From JADCGM01 sp943368345 (lineage in GTDB: Bacteria > Pseudomonadota > Alphaproteobacteria > Sphingomonadales > Sphingomonadaceae), in NCBI GenBank assembly GCA_943368345.1, contig CALRKY020000041.1, forward strand, positions 1 through 19,366: 19,366 nucleotides of DNA, given 5' to 3'. A model generated the notes under the pieces. The model ran no database searches and was not told the origin of the DNA. It saw nothing but the letters and a program-made list of their open reading frames with translations. Of the stretch, positions 7,932 through 15,319 are shown piece by piece. Position numbers and translations under genes: made by a program. Each line of letters starts with the position of its first letter. Positions within the stretch are counted from its first letter, which is position 1.

Positions 7932-9242
7932 TCAATTGGTGGATGAGATGGTGAGGCGATCTTTGTCGGTCAGTCCGGTGTAGGGCGACGTCAGGACCCG
8001 TTCGCCCGCCTCCAGACCGTCGAGAACTTCGATATGCTGGCTGTTGCGCCGACCGAGGCGCACGCTGCGCTTCTCGGCCTCGCTGCCGTCCGGCGTGACC
8101 ACGAACACCCAGGCACCACCGGTGTCATTGTAAAAACTGCCAGACGGCAGCAGCAGGCTTTTGGTTGGGTCACCGAGCGTCAGCCGGGTCTGCAGCGTCT
8201 GGCCGCGCTGAATGCCGGTCGGTTCCCCCTTGGTGAACACCAGATCGACATCGAATTCGCCATTCTTGACGGTCGGATAGATTTTGGAAACCTTCAGCGC
8301 ATAAGCCTTCCCGCCGATTTCGAGGGATGCAGTCTGGCCGACGACGACACGCCCGAGGTAGAATTCGTCTACCCCGGCGGTCAGCTTGTTGCGCCCGGGG
8401 GAGTCGATCTGCCCAAGACGTTCCCCGCGATTCATCGATTGGCCGACCTGCAGCGACCAGGCTGATAATTGGCCGGACACCGGTGCGCGGACGTTCAGGG
8501 AGTCGAGGTTGGCCCGCGCCACCGCCAGGCTGGTTTGCAGTTGCGCAGCGCTCGAACGGATCTGTTTTAACTGGCTGGCCTGCAGCCGTTCGTCGGTGTC
8601 CTTGCTTTCGCGCGCCAGATCGAAGCGGTTCTTCTGAAAGCGATATTCATCCTCGCTGTCGGCTAGGGCTTTTTTGGACACCCAGCCGTTCGCCGCAAGG
8701 GCGCCGTCGCGGTCGACTTGGCGCTTCATCCGGGACAGCTGATATTCCGCGTCAACCAGACTGCCTTTGGTGGCGATCCGGTTGCGCTCGAGCGCCAGTT
8801 CCTGGGTCCGCATGTCGTTGATCTGCTGGGTAACCTCGGTTTCCCGGGCGAGAACGTTCAACTGAAGCTCGGCGTTGGACATGACTGCGAGCAACTGGCC
8901 CTTGGCGACGCTGGCGCCGTCTTCAACCAGCAGCCGTTCGACCCGGCCACCCTCCACCGCATCAAGGAAAATGGTCAGGGACGGGGTGACGCGGCCGCGC
9001 AGGGGGATGAAGTCATCAAAAGTACCGGCCGTCACGGTCGAGATGGTGAGCCGGTCGGCAGTGACGGTCTGCGATGCGCCGCCAAGCGGGGCGAACCACA
9101 GCAAAGCTGCGATGGCCAGGGCCGCGACACCGCCGCCGATCCCGAGTTTGGCGCGACGGGATAGGCCGGTTTTCTCGACAATGCGGTCCATGCTGCTGCC
9201 GGATACCGGGCCGTCGGGAGACTGGAGTTTAACGACGCTCAT
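7932..9242 (-). CDS. HlyD/RND-type periplasmic adaptor (membrane fusion protein)
   Basis: The 436-residue adaptor of the export system has a short cytoplasmic N-terminus, one membrane anchor (about 31-52) and a barrel-sandwich (lipoyl) half at about 95-118. A long charged alpha-helical hairpin follows (about 120-245, rich in Glu/Arg/Gln with heptad-like spacing), then the second lipoyl half starting VRAPVSGQLS, and finally beta-barrel and membrane-proximal domains. Such adaptors bridge an inner-membrane permease to a TolC-type outer-membrane channel; no TolC gene is present in the window. The frame is open to an ATG at 9299, but that codon lies inside the sigma-54 promoter and upstream of the predicted transcript start. 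The ATG at 9240-9242 (MSVVKL) is the first one consistent with both the transcript and an AAGG ribosome site. Confidence 0.9.
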   Translation of the reverse strand: MSVVKLQSPDGPVSGSSMDRIVEKTGLSRRAKLGIGGGVAALAIAALLWFAPLGGASQTVTADRLTISTVTAGTFDDFIPLRGRVTPSLTIFLDAVEGGRVERLLVEDGASVAKGQLLAVMSNAELQLNVLARETEVTQQINDMRTQELALERNRIATKGSLVDAEYQLSRMKRQVDRDGALAANGWVSKKALADSEDEYRFQKNRFDLARESKDTDERLQASQLKQIRSSAAQLQTSLAVARANLDSLNVRAPVSGQLSAWSLQVGQSMNRGERLGQIDSPGRNKLTAGVDEFYLGRVVVGQTASLEIGGKAYALKVSKIYPTVKNGEFDVDLVFTKGEPTGIQRGQTLQTRLTLGDPTKSLLLPSGSFYNDTGGAWVFVVTPDGSEAEKRSVRLGRRNSQHIEVLDGLEAGERVLTSPYTGLTDKDRLTISSTN

Positions 9243-9283
9243 AGAATGCATGGCCTTGGGGCTGTGATCTGTGCCGTCTCCAC

Positions 9284-9298
9284 GCACGGGCCATGCCA
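9284..9298 (-). promoter_or_regulatory. Sigma-54 (-24/-12) promoter of the export operon
   Basis: On the minus strand the sequence TGGCATG-GCCC-GTGC matches the sigma-54 consensus TGGCACG-N4-TTGC with the exact spacing: GG at 9297-9296 and GC at 9285-9284. Two of the eleven specified bases differ. With GC at -13/-12, transcription would begin at the A at 9272, leaving a 30-nt leader before the adaptor ATG at 9242. A gene for a sigma-54-dependent activator starts about 100 bp away on the opposite strand, which makes a chance match unlikely. Confidence 0.8.
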
Positions 9299-9304
9299 AT
9301 CGAC

Positions 9305-9317
9305 TATATTCTTGTTA
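9305..9317 (-). promoter_or_regulatory. Possible IHF site in an AT-rich spacer
   Basis: Between the sigma-54 promoter and the activator palindromes lies an AT-rich run (about 9303-9328) in otherwise GC-rich DNA. On the minus strand TAACAAGAATATA matches the IHF consensus WATCAA-N4-TTR at seven of nine specified positions. Bending here would bring a bound activator to the polymerase, as in many NtrC-type promoters. The match is weak, and the AT-richness may instead reflect the plus-strand promoter of the regulator gene. Confidence 0.3.
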
Positions 9318-9363
9318 TTGTGGCAAATCGTCCACTCGGAATACCCCGATGACTAGCATGGGT

Positions 9364-9379
9364 TGTCCGAATCCGGACA
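9364..9379. promoter_or_regulatory. Upstream activator palindrome 1 (perfect)
   Basis: TGTCCG-AATC-CGGACA is a perfect 6-bp inverted repeat with a 4-bp centre. Its centre lies about 100 bp upstream of the predicted sigma-54 transcript start, the normal range for an enhancer-type NtrC-family site. The neighbouring response regulator, which ends in a Fis-type helix-turn-helix that binds as a dimer, is the obvious candidate to bind it. Confidence 0.7.
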
Positions 9380-9384
9380 GTCGG

Positions 9385-9400
9385 TGTACGCTCGCGGACA
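9385..9400. promoter_or_regulatory. Upstream activator palindrome 2 (one mismatch)
   Basis: TGTACG-CTCG-CGGACA repeats the layout of palindrome 1 with one mismatched base. Centre-to-centre distance to palindrome 1 is 21 bp, two helical turns, so two dimers would lie on the same face of the DNA. Its last base is the A of the regulator's ATG, so occupation would cover that gene's ribosome-binding region in DNA terms and could repress its transcription. Confidence 0.65.
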
Positions 9401-10782
9401 TGAGTGACCCCGTCGCCACAGCGCTGATCATCGATGATGACCCGGACATCCTGCTGGCGGCACGGCTGTTGCTGCGCGGTGTTTTCGCCGACATCCAGAC
9501 CGCGCAGGACCCGGGTGTCATTCCGGCGCTCTATGCGGCCCAGCGACCGGACATCGTGTTGCTGGACATGAACTATGGTCGTGGCGAGACCAGCGGGGAG
9601 GAGGGGTTTGCGGCTCTCGCTGCCATATTGGCCATCGATCCGCAGGCAGTGGTGATCGTTATCACCGCGCACGGCGGGGTCAATCTGGCCGTCGATGCGA
9701 TGAAACGCGGGGCCACCGATTTCGTCTCCAAGCCCTGGTCAAACGAACGCATGCTGGCCACAGTCCGCACCGCAGCAGCCCTTGGAGCGTCCCGTCGGGC
9801 AGCGGGTCTGGAGCGGAGCAAGACGGCAACCGCCACAGCGCTTCCGCTCGGTGGTGAAACGCCGCTGCTCGGGTCGTCACCGGCGATGCAGCGGGTGTTG
9901 GCGCTGATCGAGCGGGCCGCGCCGACCGATGCCAATGTATTGATTCTGGGCGAGAATGGCACCGGCAAGGAACTGGTGGCGCGCGAACTGCATCGGCGGT
10001 CCCGCCGCGCGGCTGCGGCGATGGTATCAGTTGACCTCGGGGCGGTGTCGGAAAGCCTGTTTGATTCCGAATTATTCGGTCACCTGAAAGGGGCGTTCAC
10101 CGATGCGCGCGCGGATCGGATCGGCCGTCTGCAGGCGGCGGATGGCGGTACGGTGTTCCTCGACGAAATCGGCAACCTGCCGCTGCATCTGCAACCGCGC
10201 CTGCTGACTGTATTGGAGCAGCGGCGGGTGACGCCGGTTGGCGGCAACAAGCCTGTCGATATCGACGTCCGCGTTGTTTCGGCCACCAATTTGCCGCCCG
10301 AGCGGTTGGCGGACGACACGATATTCCGGCAGGACCTGCTGTTCCGCCTGAATACGGTGGAAATCCTGCTGCCGCCCTTGCGGGATAGGCGGGAGGATAT
10401 CCCGGATTTGCTACAGCATTACCTGGGCCTATATTCCCGTAAATATTCAAGAGAATTAAAAATATTACCTGAACGAGTTCAGATTGAACTTCAGAACTAC
10501 GACTGGCCCGGCAATGTCCGGGCGCTACGGCATGCGACCGAGCGCGCCGTCATCCTGTCCGGCGGCCCGGCCTATACGCTGGAAGATTTTCCCTTGCCGC
10601 AATCCCCGGCAACCGCCCGGATATCGGGGCCAGCGACCGACGATTTGAATTTGGACCGGCTCGAACGGCAGACCGTTGAACGGGCTTTGAAGAAATATGC
10701 CTGGAATATCTCGCTGGCGGCGGGCGAACTGGGTCTGACCCGGGCGTCACTCTACCGCCGGATGGAAAAACATGGGCTATAG
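9400..10782 (+). CDS. Sigma-54-dependent response regulator, NtrC family
   Basis: The 460-residue product has three parts. A receiver domain carries the acidic cluster Asp12-Asp14, phospho-acceptor Asp56 in LLDMNY, Thr89 and Lys111. An AAA+ domain carries Walker A GENGTGKE and Walker B GGTVFLDEIGNL. The C-terminus is a Fis-type helix-turn-helix (SLAAGELGLTRASLYRRM). The sigma-54 contact loop reads GAFTDA rather than GAFTGA. The frame extends upstream to 9271, but the ATG at 9400 places the receiver directly at the N-terminus as in the family, and the upstream part holds the operator palindromes. The gene diverges from the adaptor operon and is followed after 3 nt by its kinase. It should activate the sigma-54 promoter at 9284-9298 when phosphorylated. 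A short stretch, 10431-10500, is markedly AT-rich. Confidence 0.93.
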   Translation: MSDPVATALIIDDDPDILLAARLLLRGVFADIQTAQDPGVIPALYAAQRPDIVLLDMNYGRGETSGEEGFAALAAILAIDPQAVVIVITAHGGVNLAVDAMKRGATDFVSKPWSNERMLATVRTAAALGASRRAAGLERSKTATATALPLGGETPLLGSSPAMQRVLALIERAAPTDANVLILGENGTGKELVARELHRRSRRAAAAMVSVDLGAVSESLFDSELFGHLKGAFTDARADRIGRLQAADGGTVFLDEIGNLPLHLQPRLLTVLEQRRVTPVGGNKPVDIDVRVVSATNLPPERLADDTIFRQDLLFRLNTVEILLPPLRDRREDIPDLLQHYLGLYSRKYSRELKILPERVQIELQNYDWPGNVRALRHATERAVILSGGPAYTLEDFPLPQSPATARISGPATDDLNLDRLERQTVERALKKYAWNISLAAGELGLTRASLYRRMEKHGL

Positions 10783-10785
10783 GCC

Positions 10786-12126
10786 GTGATCTTTAGCCGG
10801 GTTTTCCTGATCGGCCTGTCATGGCGGGTCGCGGGCCTGGTTGCGGCCTGTGCGGCTATTGCGGCGCTGTCGGTGCTGTCGGGATATCATGCCGCGACCC
10901 TGGTGGTGAGCCTTGTTGCTGCCGGTTTTCTCGCCAGTCTCTGGCGCTATGTTCAGCGCACGAATCTTGAGGTTGCCCGCTTCGTCGATGCGCTGACCTA
11001 TGCCGATTTTTCAGCAAGCTTCGGGCACAAGCACGAGGGCTTTGGCTTCGAGCAATTGGGGGGGGCGATGAACACCGCCGTTGAACGATTGCGGGAACAG
11101 CGGAGCCAGACATCTGATACCAACCGGATGATGGCGGCGTTGGTGGACGAGGTGCCAACCCCGTTGTTCAGTGTCGACATCGACGGGCAGGTCGAACTGT
11201 TGAACAAGGCCGCCCGGCGCATGTTCAGCGTGTCACCGGTGGTGAGGGTGGCGGATTTCAAGGTCTACGGCGAGCAATTCGCGGTTGATGCGGTCGCAGC
11301 GGAGGCCGGCGAGCGGCACACGACGCAACTGGTTCTGGACGAGATACCGCAGACCGCCACGCTGCTGATCACCGAGGTGCGGCAACCCGCAAAAAACCCG
11401 CTGCGTCTGGTGGCCGTCCAACCCATTCAGGGCGAACTTGACCATGTCGAGATGATGGCGTGGCGCGATCTGGTCCGTGTCCTGACCCATGAAATCATGA
11501 ATTCGGTGACCCCGATTACCTCGCTCGCCCGAACCGCCGCCGATGTGATTGACGAGGTGGATTCCAAGGACCCGCGCGTCGCCGACGCCCGCGCCGCCAT
11601 TGAAACTGTGGCACGCCGGGCCGACGGCGTGATGCATTTCGTCCAAACCTACCGCCAGATCAGCCGTGCCCCACCACTAAGGCGGCAGCAGTTTCTGGTA
11701 AAACCGATGCTGGAGGAACTGGGACGGCTGTTCGCCGCCGATTGGCCCACCGAACGGGTGGCCTTCACTAGTCGGATTGATCCACAGGGGCTGGAAATGT
11801 TCGCAGATCCCGACCTTATATCGCAGGTCCTGATCAACCTTCTCCGGAATGCCGCCGAAGCCGCGACGGAAACCGCTGCTGCCCCTGAGGTCCGGCTCTC
11901 CGTGCACAGGAACCGGCATGGGCGCACGGTGATGGAAATCCGTGACAATGGCGCCGGGGTGCCCGTGGACCGGGTTGACGAGATTTTCCTGCCATTCTTC
12001 ACCACCAAGTCGGGCGGGACGGGGGTTGGCCTCAGTCTCGCCCGTCAGATCATTCTGGCGCACGGCGGATCGCTGGGGCTCGCCGCCAACGGCCCCGAAG
12101 GCGCAACCTTCCGATTGGTCTGCTAG
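10786..12126 (+). CDS. Membrane sensor histidine kinase, NtrY-like
   Basis: The 446-residue kinase has two closely spaced membrane helices (about 12-31 and 36-54) with almost no periplasmic loop, a linker, a PAS-like domain (about 115-215), then a dimerisation/phosphotransfer domain with His235 in LTHEIMNSVTPI. The ATPase domain follows, with N box NLLRNAAEA, G1 DNGAGVP, the FFTTK motif and G2 GGTGVGLSLA. All motifs needed for activity are visible. The start is GTG at 10786, 3 nt after the regulator stop, so the pair is translationally coupled. The lack of an extracytoplasmic domain suggests sensing within the membrane, from the cytoplasm through PAS, or via contact with the transporter. It ends 1 nt from the convergent peptidase gene. 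Confidence 0.93.
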   Translation: MIFSRVFLIGLSWRVAGLVAACAAIAALSVLSGYHAATLVVSLVAAGFLASLWRYVQRTNLEVARFVDALTYADFSASFGHKHEGFGFEQLGGAMNTAVERLREQRSQTSDTNRMMAALVDEVPTPLFSVDIDGQVELLNKAARRMFSVSPVVRVADFKVYGEQFAVDAVAAEAGERHTTQLVLDEIPQTATLLITEVRQPAKNPLRLVAVQPIQGELDHVEMMAWRDLVRVLTHEIMNSVTPITSLARTAADVIDEVDSKDPRVADARAAIETVARRADGVMHFVQTYRQISRAPPLRRQQFLVKPMLEELGRLFAADWPTERVAFTSRIDPQGLEMFADPDLISQVLINLLRNAAEAATETAAAPEVRLSVHRNRHGRTVMEIRDNGAGVPVDRVDEIFLPFFTTKSGGTGVGLSLARQIILAHGGSLGLAANGPEGATFRLVC

Positions 12127-12127
12127 A

Positions 12128-13501
12128 TCAGTGTGGCTTTACCGGGCCGAACGGCACATCGCTGTTGGCCGCCATCCAGGTCATCACCGCATAGGCGGCG
12201 ACATTCTGGTCCAGCTGCGCCCGGTCGATCTTGTCGAGCGTATCGTCGGGCGTGTGGTGCAGGTCGAAATAGCGGGTGCCATCCTGCGCCGGATTGATGC
12301 AACCGATGCCGAGCTTGGTCAGAACCGTGATGTCTGACCCGCAGTTCTCGTCGTTGCTGCTGTCATAGGCGATGCCCAGCGGCGCCAGAACCGCAGCCAT
12401 GGATTTGACGAGGGGTAGGGCATCCGGCGCGACATTCGATCCGAGTTTCCAGACCCGGTCAGCGCCAAAATCAGACTCGGCCACCAGCACATGCTTGTCG
12501 GCGGCATGCTTGATCGCATAGGCGCTGGCACCCTTCAGGCCGACTTCTTCAGCCCCAAACATGACGACACGGATGGTACGGCGTGGCTTCAGCTTGGCGT
12601 CGAGAATGAGCTTGGCGGCTGCGGTCGTGATTGCCACACCGGCCCCGTCATCAATGGCACCCGTACCAAGGTCCCAACTGTCCAGATGGCTGCCGATCAG
12701 CACGATCTCATCTGGTGCCCCGGTTCCCGGAATCTCGCCAATGACATTGCCGGACTGCCGAATGCCGAGGAATTTCGGCGTCATCGTCAGGCGCAATTTA
12801 ACTGGCTTCCCAGCTGCGAGAATCCGGTCGAGTTGATCGGCGTCCGGCAAGGTCAGCGCACCGGCGGGAATGGGAGCAACCCCGTCGGCCCAGTTGGTGC
12901 TCCCGACATGGGGGTTGCGGTGATAATCGGTGCCGAGCGACCGGATGATCACCGCTGCCGCACCCTTGGACGCCGCGAGTGACGGGCCCGTCCGCCGCAC
13001 AGCACCGTTGAAGCCGTAAGAAGAGCCATCCTGCGTCGCCATCATTTTGTGGGTCAGGTAGACGATCTTGCCTTTGACGGCGGCGTCCGGTGCCGCGTTC
13101 AGGGCATCTACCGTCGCAAACCGGACAACCTCGGCCTCAATCCCCGCCGCCGGGGTGGCCCCGCTGTTGCCGAGCGCAGCGATGATCAGGCTCTGCGGAA
13201 ATGGGCTGACTACCGATAGAGTTTCTGTCCCCCGTTCCCATGCCGGCATGTCGAATGGTTCAACACGGACATTGCTGAAACCGAGTTTGGTCAGTTTGGC
13301 GACGGCCCAGTCGCGGGCCCGTGCTTCGGCTTCGGTGGCGGCGAGGCGGGGACCAACTTCTGTCGTCAGGCTTTCGGTAATGGCATAGGCTTCGCTGCCC
13401 TTGGTGGCGGCATCGCGCAGCTTGATCGCGGTGGCGACGTCATCGGCATAGGCTGGGAGCGCTGCGGACAACAGCAGGGCAGCAACAGCGAAACGGCGCA
13501 T
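12128..13501 (-). CDS. Exported M28 family metallopeptidase (carboxypeptidase Q-like)
   Basis: The 457-residue protein has a signal peptide (residues 1-19, cleavage after AYA) and the M28 di-zinc fold with an inserted PA-type domain (about 115-235). Likely metal ligands are His272 in GSHLDSWD, Asp284 in GAIDDGAG, the catalytic/ligand pair Glu318-Glu319 in FGAEEVGLKG, Asp344 in ESDFGAD and His416 in LHHTPDDT. The overall resemblance is to carboxypeptidase Q/PGCP-type enzymes that hydrolyse peptides or dipeptides outside the cytoplasm. The ATG at 13499-13501 follows GGAAGG. The gene is monocistronic, converging with the kinase gene with a single base between stops, and diverging from ettA. Exact substrate unknown. 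Confidence 0.9.
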   Translation of the reverse strand: MRRFAVAALLLSAALPAYADDVATAIKLRDAATKGSEAYAITESLTTEVGPRLAATEAEARARDWAVAKLTKLGFSNVRVEPFDMPAWERGTETLSVVSPFPQSLIIAALGNSGATPAAGIEAEVVRFATVDALNAAPDAAVKGKIVYLTHKMMATQDGSSYGFNGAVRRTGPSLAASKGAAAVIIRSLGTDYHRNPHVGSTNWADGVAPIPAGALTLPDADQLDRILAAGKPVKLRLTMTPKFLGIRQSGNVIGEIPGTGAPDEIVLIGSHLDSWDLGTGAIDDGAGVAITTAAAKLILDAKLKPRRTIRVVMFGAEEVGLKGASAYAIKHAADKHVLVAESDFGADRVWKLGSNVAPDALPLVKSMAAVLAPLGIAYDSSNDENCGSDITVLTKLGIGCINPAQDGTRYFDLHHTPDDTLDKIDRAQLDQNVAAYAVMTWMAANSDVPFGPVKPH

Positions 13502-13626
13502 CTGGCAAGCCTTCCGAATATGGGTCGACCGTGTCTACAGGTGTGTTGGGTGATTTGCCAATCCGCGCCCGCTCGTCTACAGGGCCGTCATTCTTTCCAG
13601 CCCCCGATTGCCGTTGCGGAGCACCC
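13502..13626. other. Divergent promoter region with 9-bp direct repeat
   Basis: This spacer must drive both the peptidase (minus) and ettA (plus). GTCTACAGG occurs twice in the same direction, at 13533-13541 and 13575-13583, 42 bp apart. I see no clear -35/-10 pair. A plus-strand frame in step with ettA runs through it from 13531, but its residues do not look like EttA. Confidence 0.35.
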
Positions 13627-15309
13627 ATGGCCTCCTATCAATATTCCTATGTGATGAAGGGTCTGACCAAGACCTTTCCCGGCGCGCCCAAGCCGATCCT
13701 GAACAACATCCATCTGCAGTTTTTGCCGGATGCGAAGATTGCGATCATCGGCATCAACGGTGCCGGCAAGTCGACGCTGATGAAAATCATGGCCGGCTTC
13801 GACAAGGAGTTTCAGGGGGAGGCCTGGGCCGCAGACGGCGTTCGTGTCGGCTATCTGGCCCAGGAACCGCAACTCGACCCGGCGAAGACCGTCCGGGGGA
13901 ACGTCATGGATGGTGTCCGGGTGGTGGCCGACATGATGGACCGGTTCAACGCGATTTCGGCGGAAATGGCCGACCCGCAGGATACAACCGACTTCGACGC
14001 CTTGATGGCGGAGATGGGTGAGCTGCAGGAAAAGATCGATGCCGTCGATGGCTGGACGCTTGATAACCAGCTGGAAATCGCCATGGACGCGCTACGCTGC
14101 CCGCCAGGCGACTGGCCGGTGACCAGCCTGTCCGGCGGCGAAAAGCGTCGGATCGCGCTCTGTCAGCTGTTGCTGTCGAAACCTGAGGTATTGCTGCTCG
14201 ACGAGCCGACCAACCATCTGGATGCCGAAAGCGTGCAGTGGCTGGAAAAGCATCTGATTGACTATCCCGGCAACGTGATCCTGGTCACCCACGACCGCTA
14301 TTTCCTCGACAATGTCGTCAACTGGGTGCTCGAACTGGACCGTGGCCGCGGGCTGCCGTTCGAGGGGAATTACTCGGCCTGGCTGACCGCCAAGGCCAAG
14401 CGGATCGCCCAGGAATCCTCGGAGGATGAAAGCCGGCAGCGGGCGATTGCGCAGGAACTGGAGTGGATCCGTGCCAGTCCCAAGGCGCGGCAGACCAAGT
14501 CCAAAGCCCGTATCAAGGCCTTTGACGAGCTGGTCGAGGCGCAGAATGACCGCCGCCCGGGGTCAGCGCAGATTCTGATCCAGATCCCGCCGCGTCTTGG
14601 CAGCACGGTGATCGAGGTCAATAACCTGACCAAGGCCTACGGCGAGAAGCTGTTGTTCGACGACCTGTCGTTCAGCCTGCCGCCCGGCGGCATTGTCGGC
14701 GTGATCGGCCCGAACGGCGCCGGTAAAACCACGTTGTTCAAACTGATCACCGGCGTGGAGACGCCCGACAGCGGCTCAGTGAAGGTCGGGGAGACCGTCA
14801 AACTCGGCTATGTCGACCAGTCCCGCGACACACTCGATCCCAAGAAGAACGTCTGGGAAGAAGTATCCAGCGGCAACGAGCGTTTCTATTTTGGCAAGCA
14901 TGAGGTCAACACCCGAGCCTATGTCGGGGCGTTCAACTTCAAGGGCGGCGACCAGCAGAAAAAGGTTGGGCAGCTGTCGGGCGGGGAACGCAACCGGGTC
15001 CATATGGCCAAGATGCTTGCCGAAGGTGGCAATGTCCTGCTGCTCGACGAACCGACCAATGATCTGGATGTCGAGACCCTGCGCGCCTTGGAGGAGGCAC
15101 TCGAAAGCTTCGCCGGCTGCGCCGTTGTCATCAGCCACGATCGATTCTTTCTCGACCGGTTGGCAACCCATATCCTGGCGTTTGAGGGCGACAGCCATGT
15201 CGAATGGTTTGAGGGCAATTTCCAGGCCTATGAGGATGATAAGCGCCGCCGCCTCGGTGACGAAGCCGACCGTCCGCACCGCATGACCTACAAGAAGCTC
15301 ACCCGCTAA
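13627..15309 (+). CDS. ettA: Energy-dependent translational throttle protein EttA (ABC-F ATPase)
   Basis: The 560-residue ABC-F protein has two ATPase domains and no membrane segment. Domain 1 has Walker A GINGAGKS (about 42-49), signature LSGGEKRR and LLLDEPTNHLD; the inter-domain linker is highly charged; domain 2 has GPNGAGKT, LSGGERNR and LLLDEPTNDLD. EttA binds the ribosomal E site and gates the first elongation step according to the ATP/ADP level. The MASYQYSYVMKGLTKTFPG opening and the length are those of EttA rather than Uup or YheS. The ATG at 13627 has GCGGAG a few bases upstream; an upstream in-frame ATG at 13531 adds 32 residues without family resemblance and is rejected. Confidence 0.96.
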   Translation: MASYQYSYVMKGLTKTFPGAPKPILNNIHLQFLPDAKIAIIGINGAGKSTLMKIMAGFDKEFQGEAWAADGVRVGYLAQEPQLDPAKTVRGNVMDGVRVVADMMDRFNAISAEMADPQDTTDFDALMAEMGELQEKIDAVDGWTLDNQLEIAMDALRCPPGDWPVTSLSGGEKRRIALCQLLLSKPEVLLLDEPTNHLDAESVQWLEKHLIDYPGNVILVTHDRYFLDNVVNWVLELDRGRGLPFEGNYSAWLTAKAKRIAQESSEDESRQRAIAQELEWIRASPKARQTKSKARIKAFDELVEAQNDRRPGSAQILIQIPPRLGSTVIEVNNLTKAYGEKLLFDDLSFSLPPGGIVGVIGPNGAGKTTLFKLITGVETPDSGSVKVGETVKLGYVDQSRDTLDPKKNVWEEVSSGNERFYFGKHEVNTRAYVGAFNFKGGDQQKKVGQLSGGERNRVHMAKMLAEGGNVLLLDEPTNDLDVETLRALEEALESFAGCAVVISHDRFFLDRLATHILAFEGDSHVEWFEGNFQAYEDDKRRRLGDEADRPHRMTYKKLTR

Positions 15310-15319
15310 GCGTGATGCG

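Noticed and set aside
7234..9242. Naming the exporter genes macA/macB
   Set aside because: MacB fuses ATPase and permease in one chain of about 650 residues, whereas here they are separate and the permeases have a duplicated fold. The symbols would imply a macrolide substrate that nothing in the sequence supports.
9320..9337. Possible plus-strand sigma-54 promoter (TGGCAAATCGTCCAC) for the regulator gene
   Set aside because: There is GG in a TGGCA context but no GC at the required distance, so the -12 element is missing.
9271..9399. 43-residue N-terminal extension of the response regulator
   Set aside because: It has no receiver-domain similarity, is Cys/Arg-rich, and its DNA contains the operator palindromes; the family receiver starts directly at 9400.
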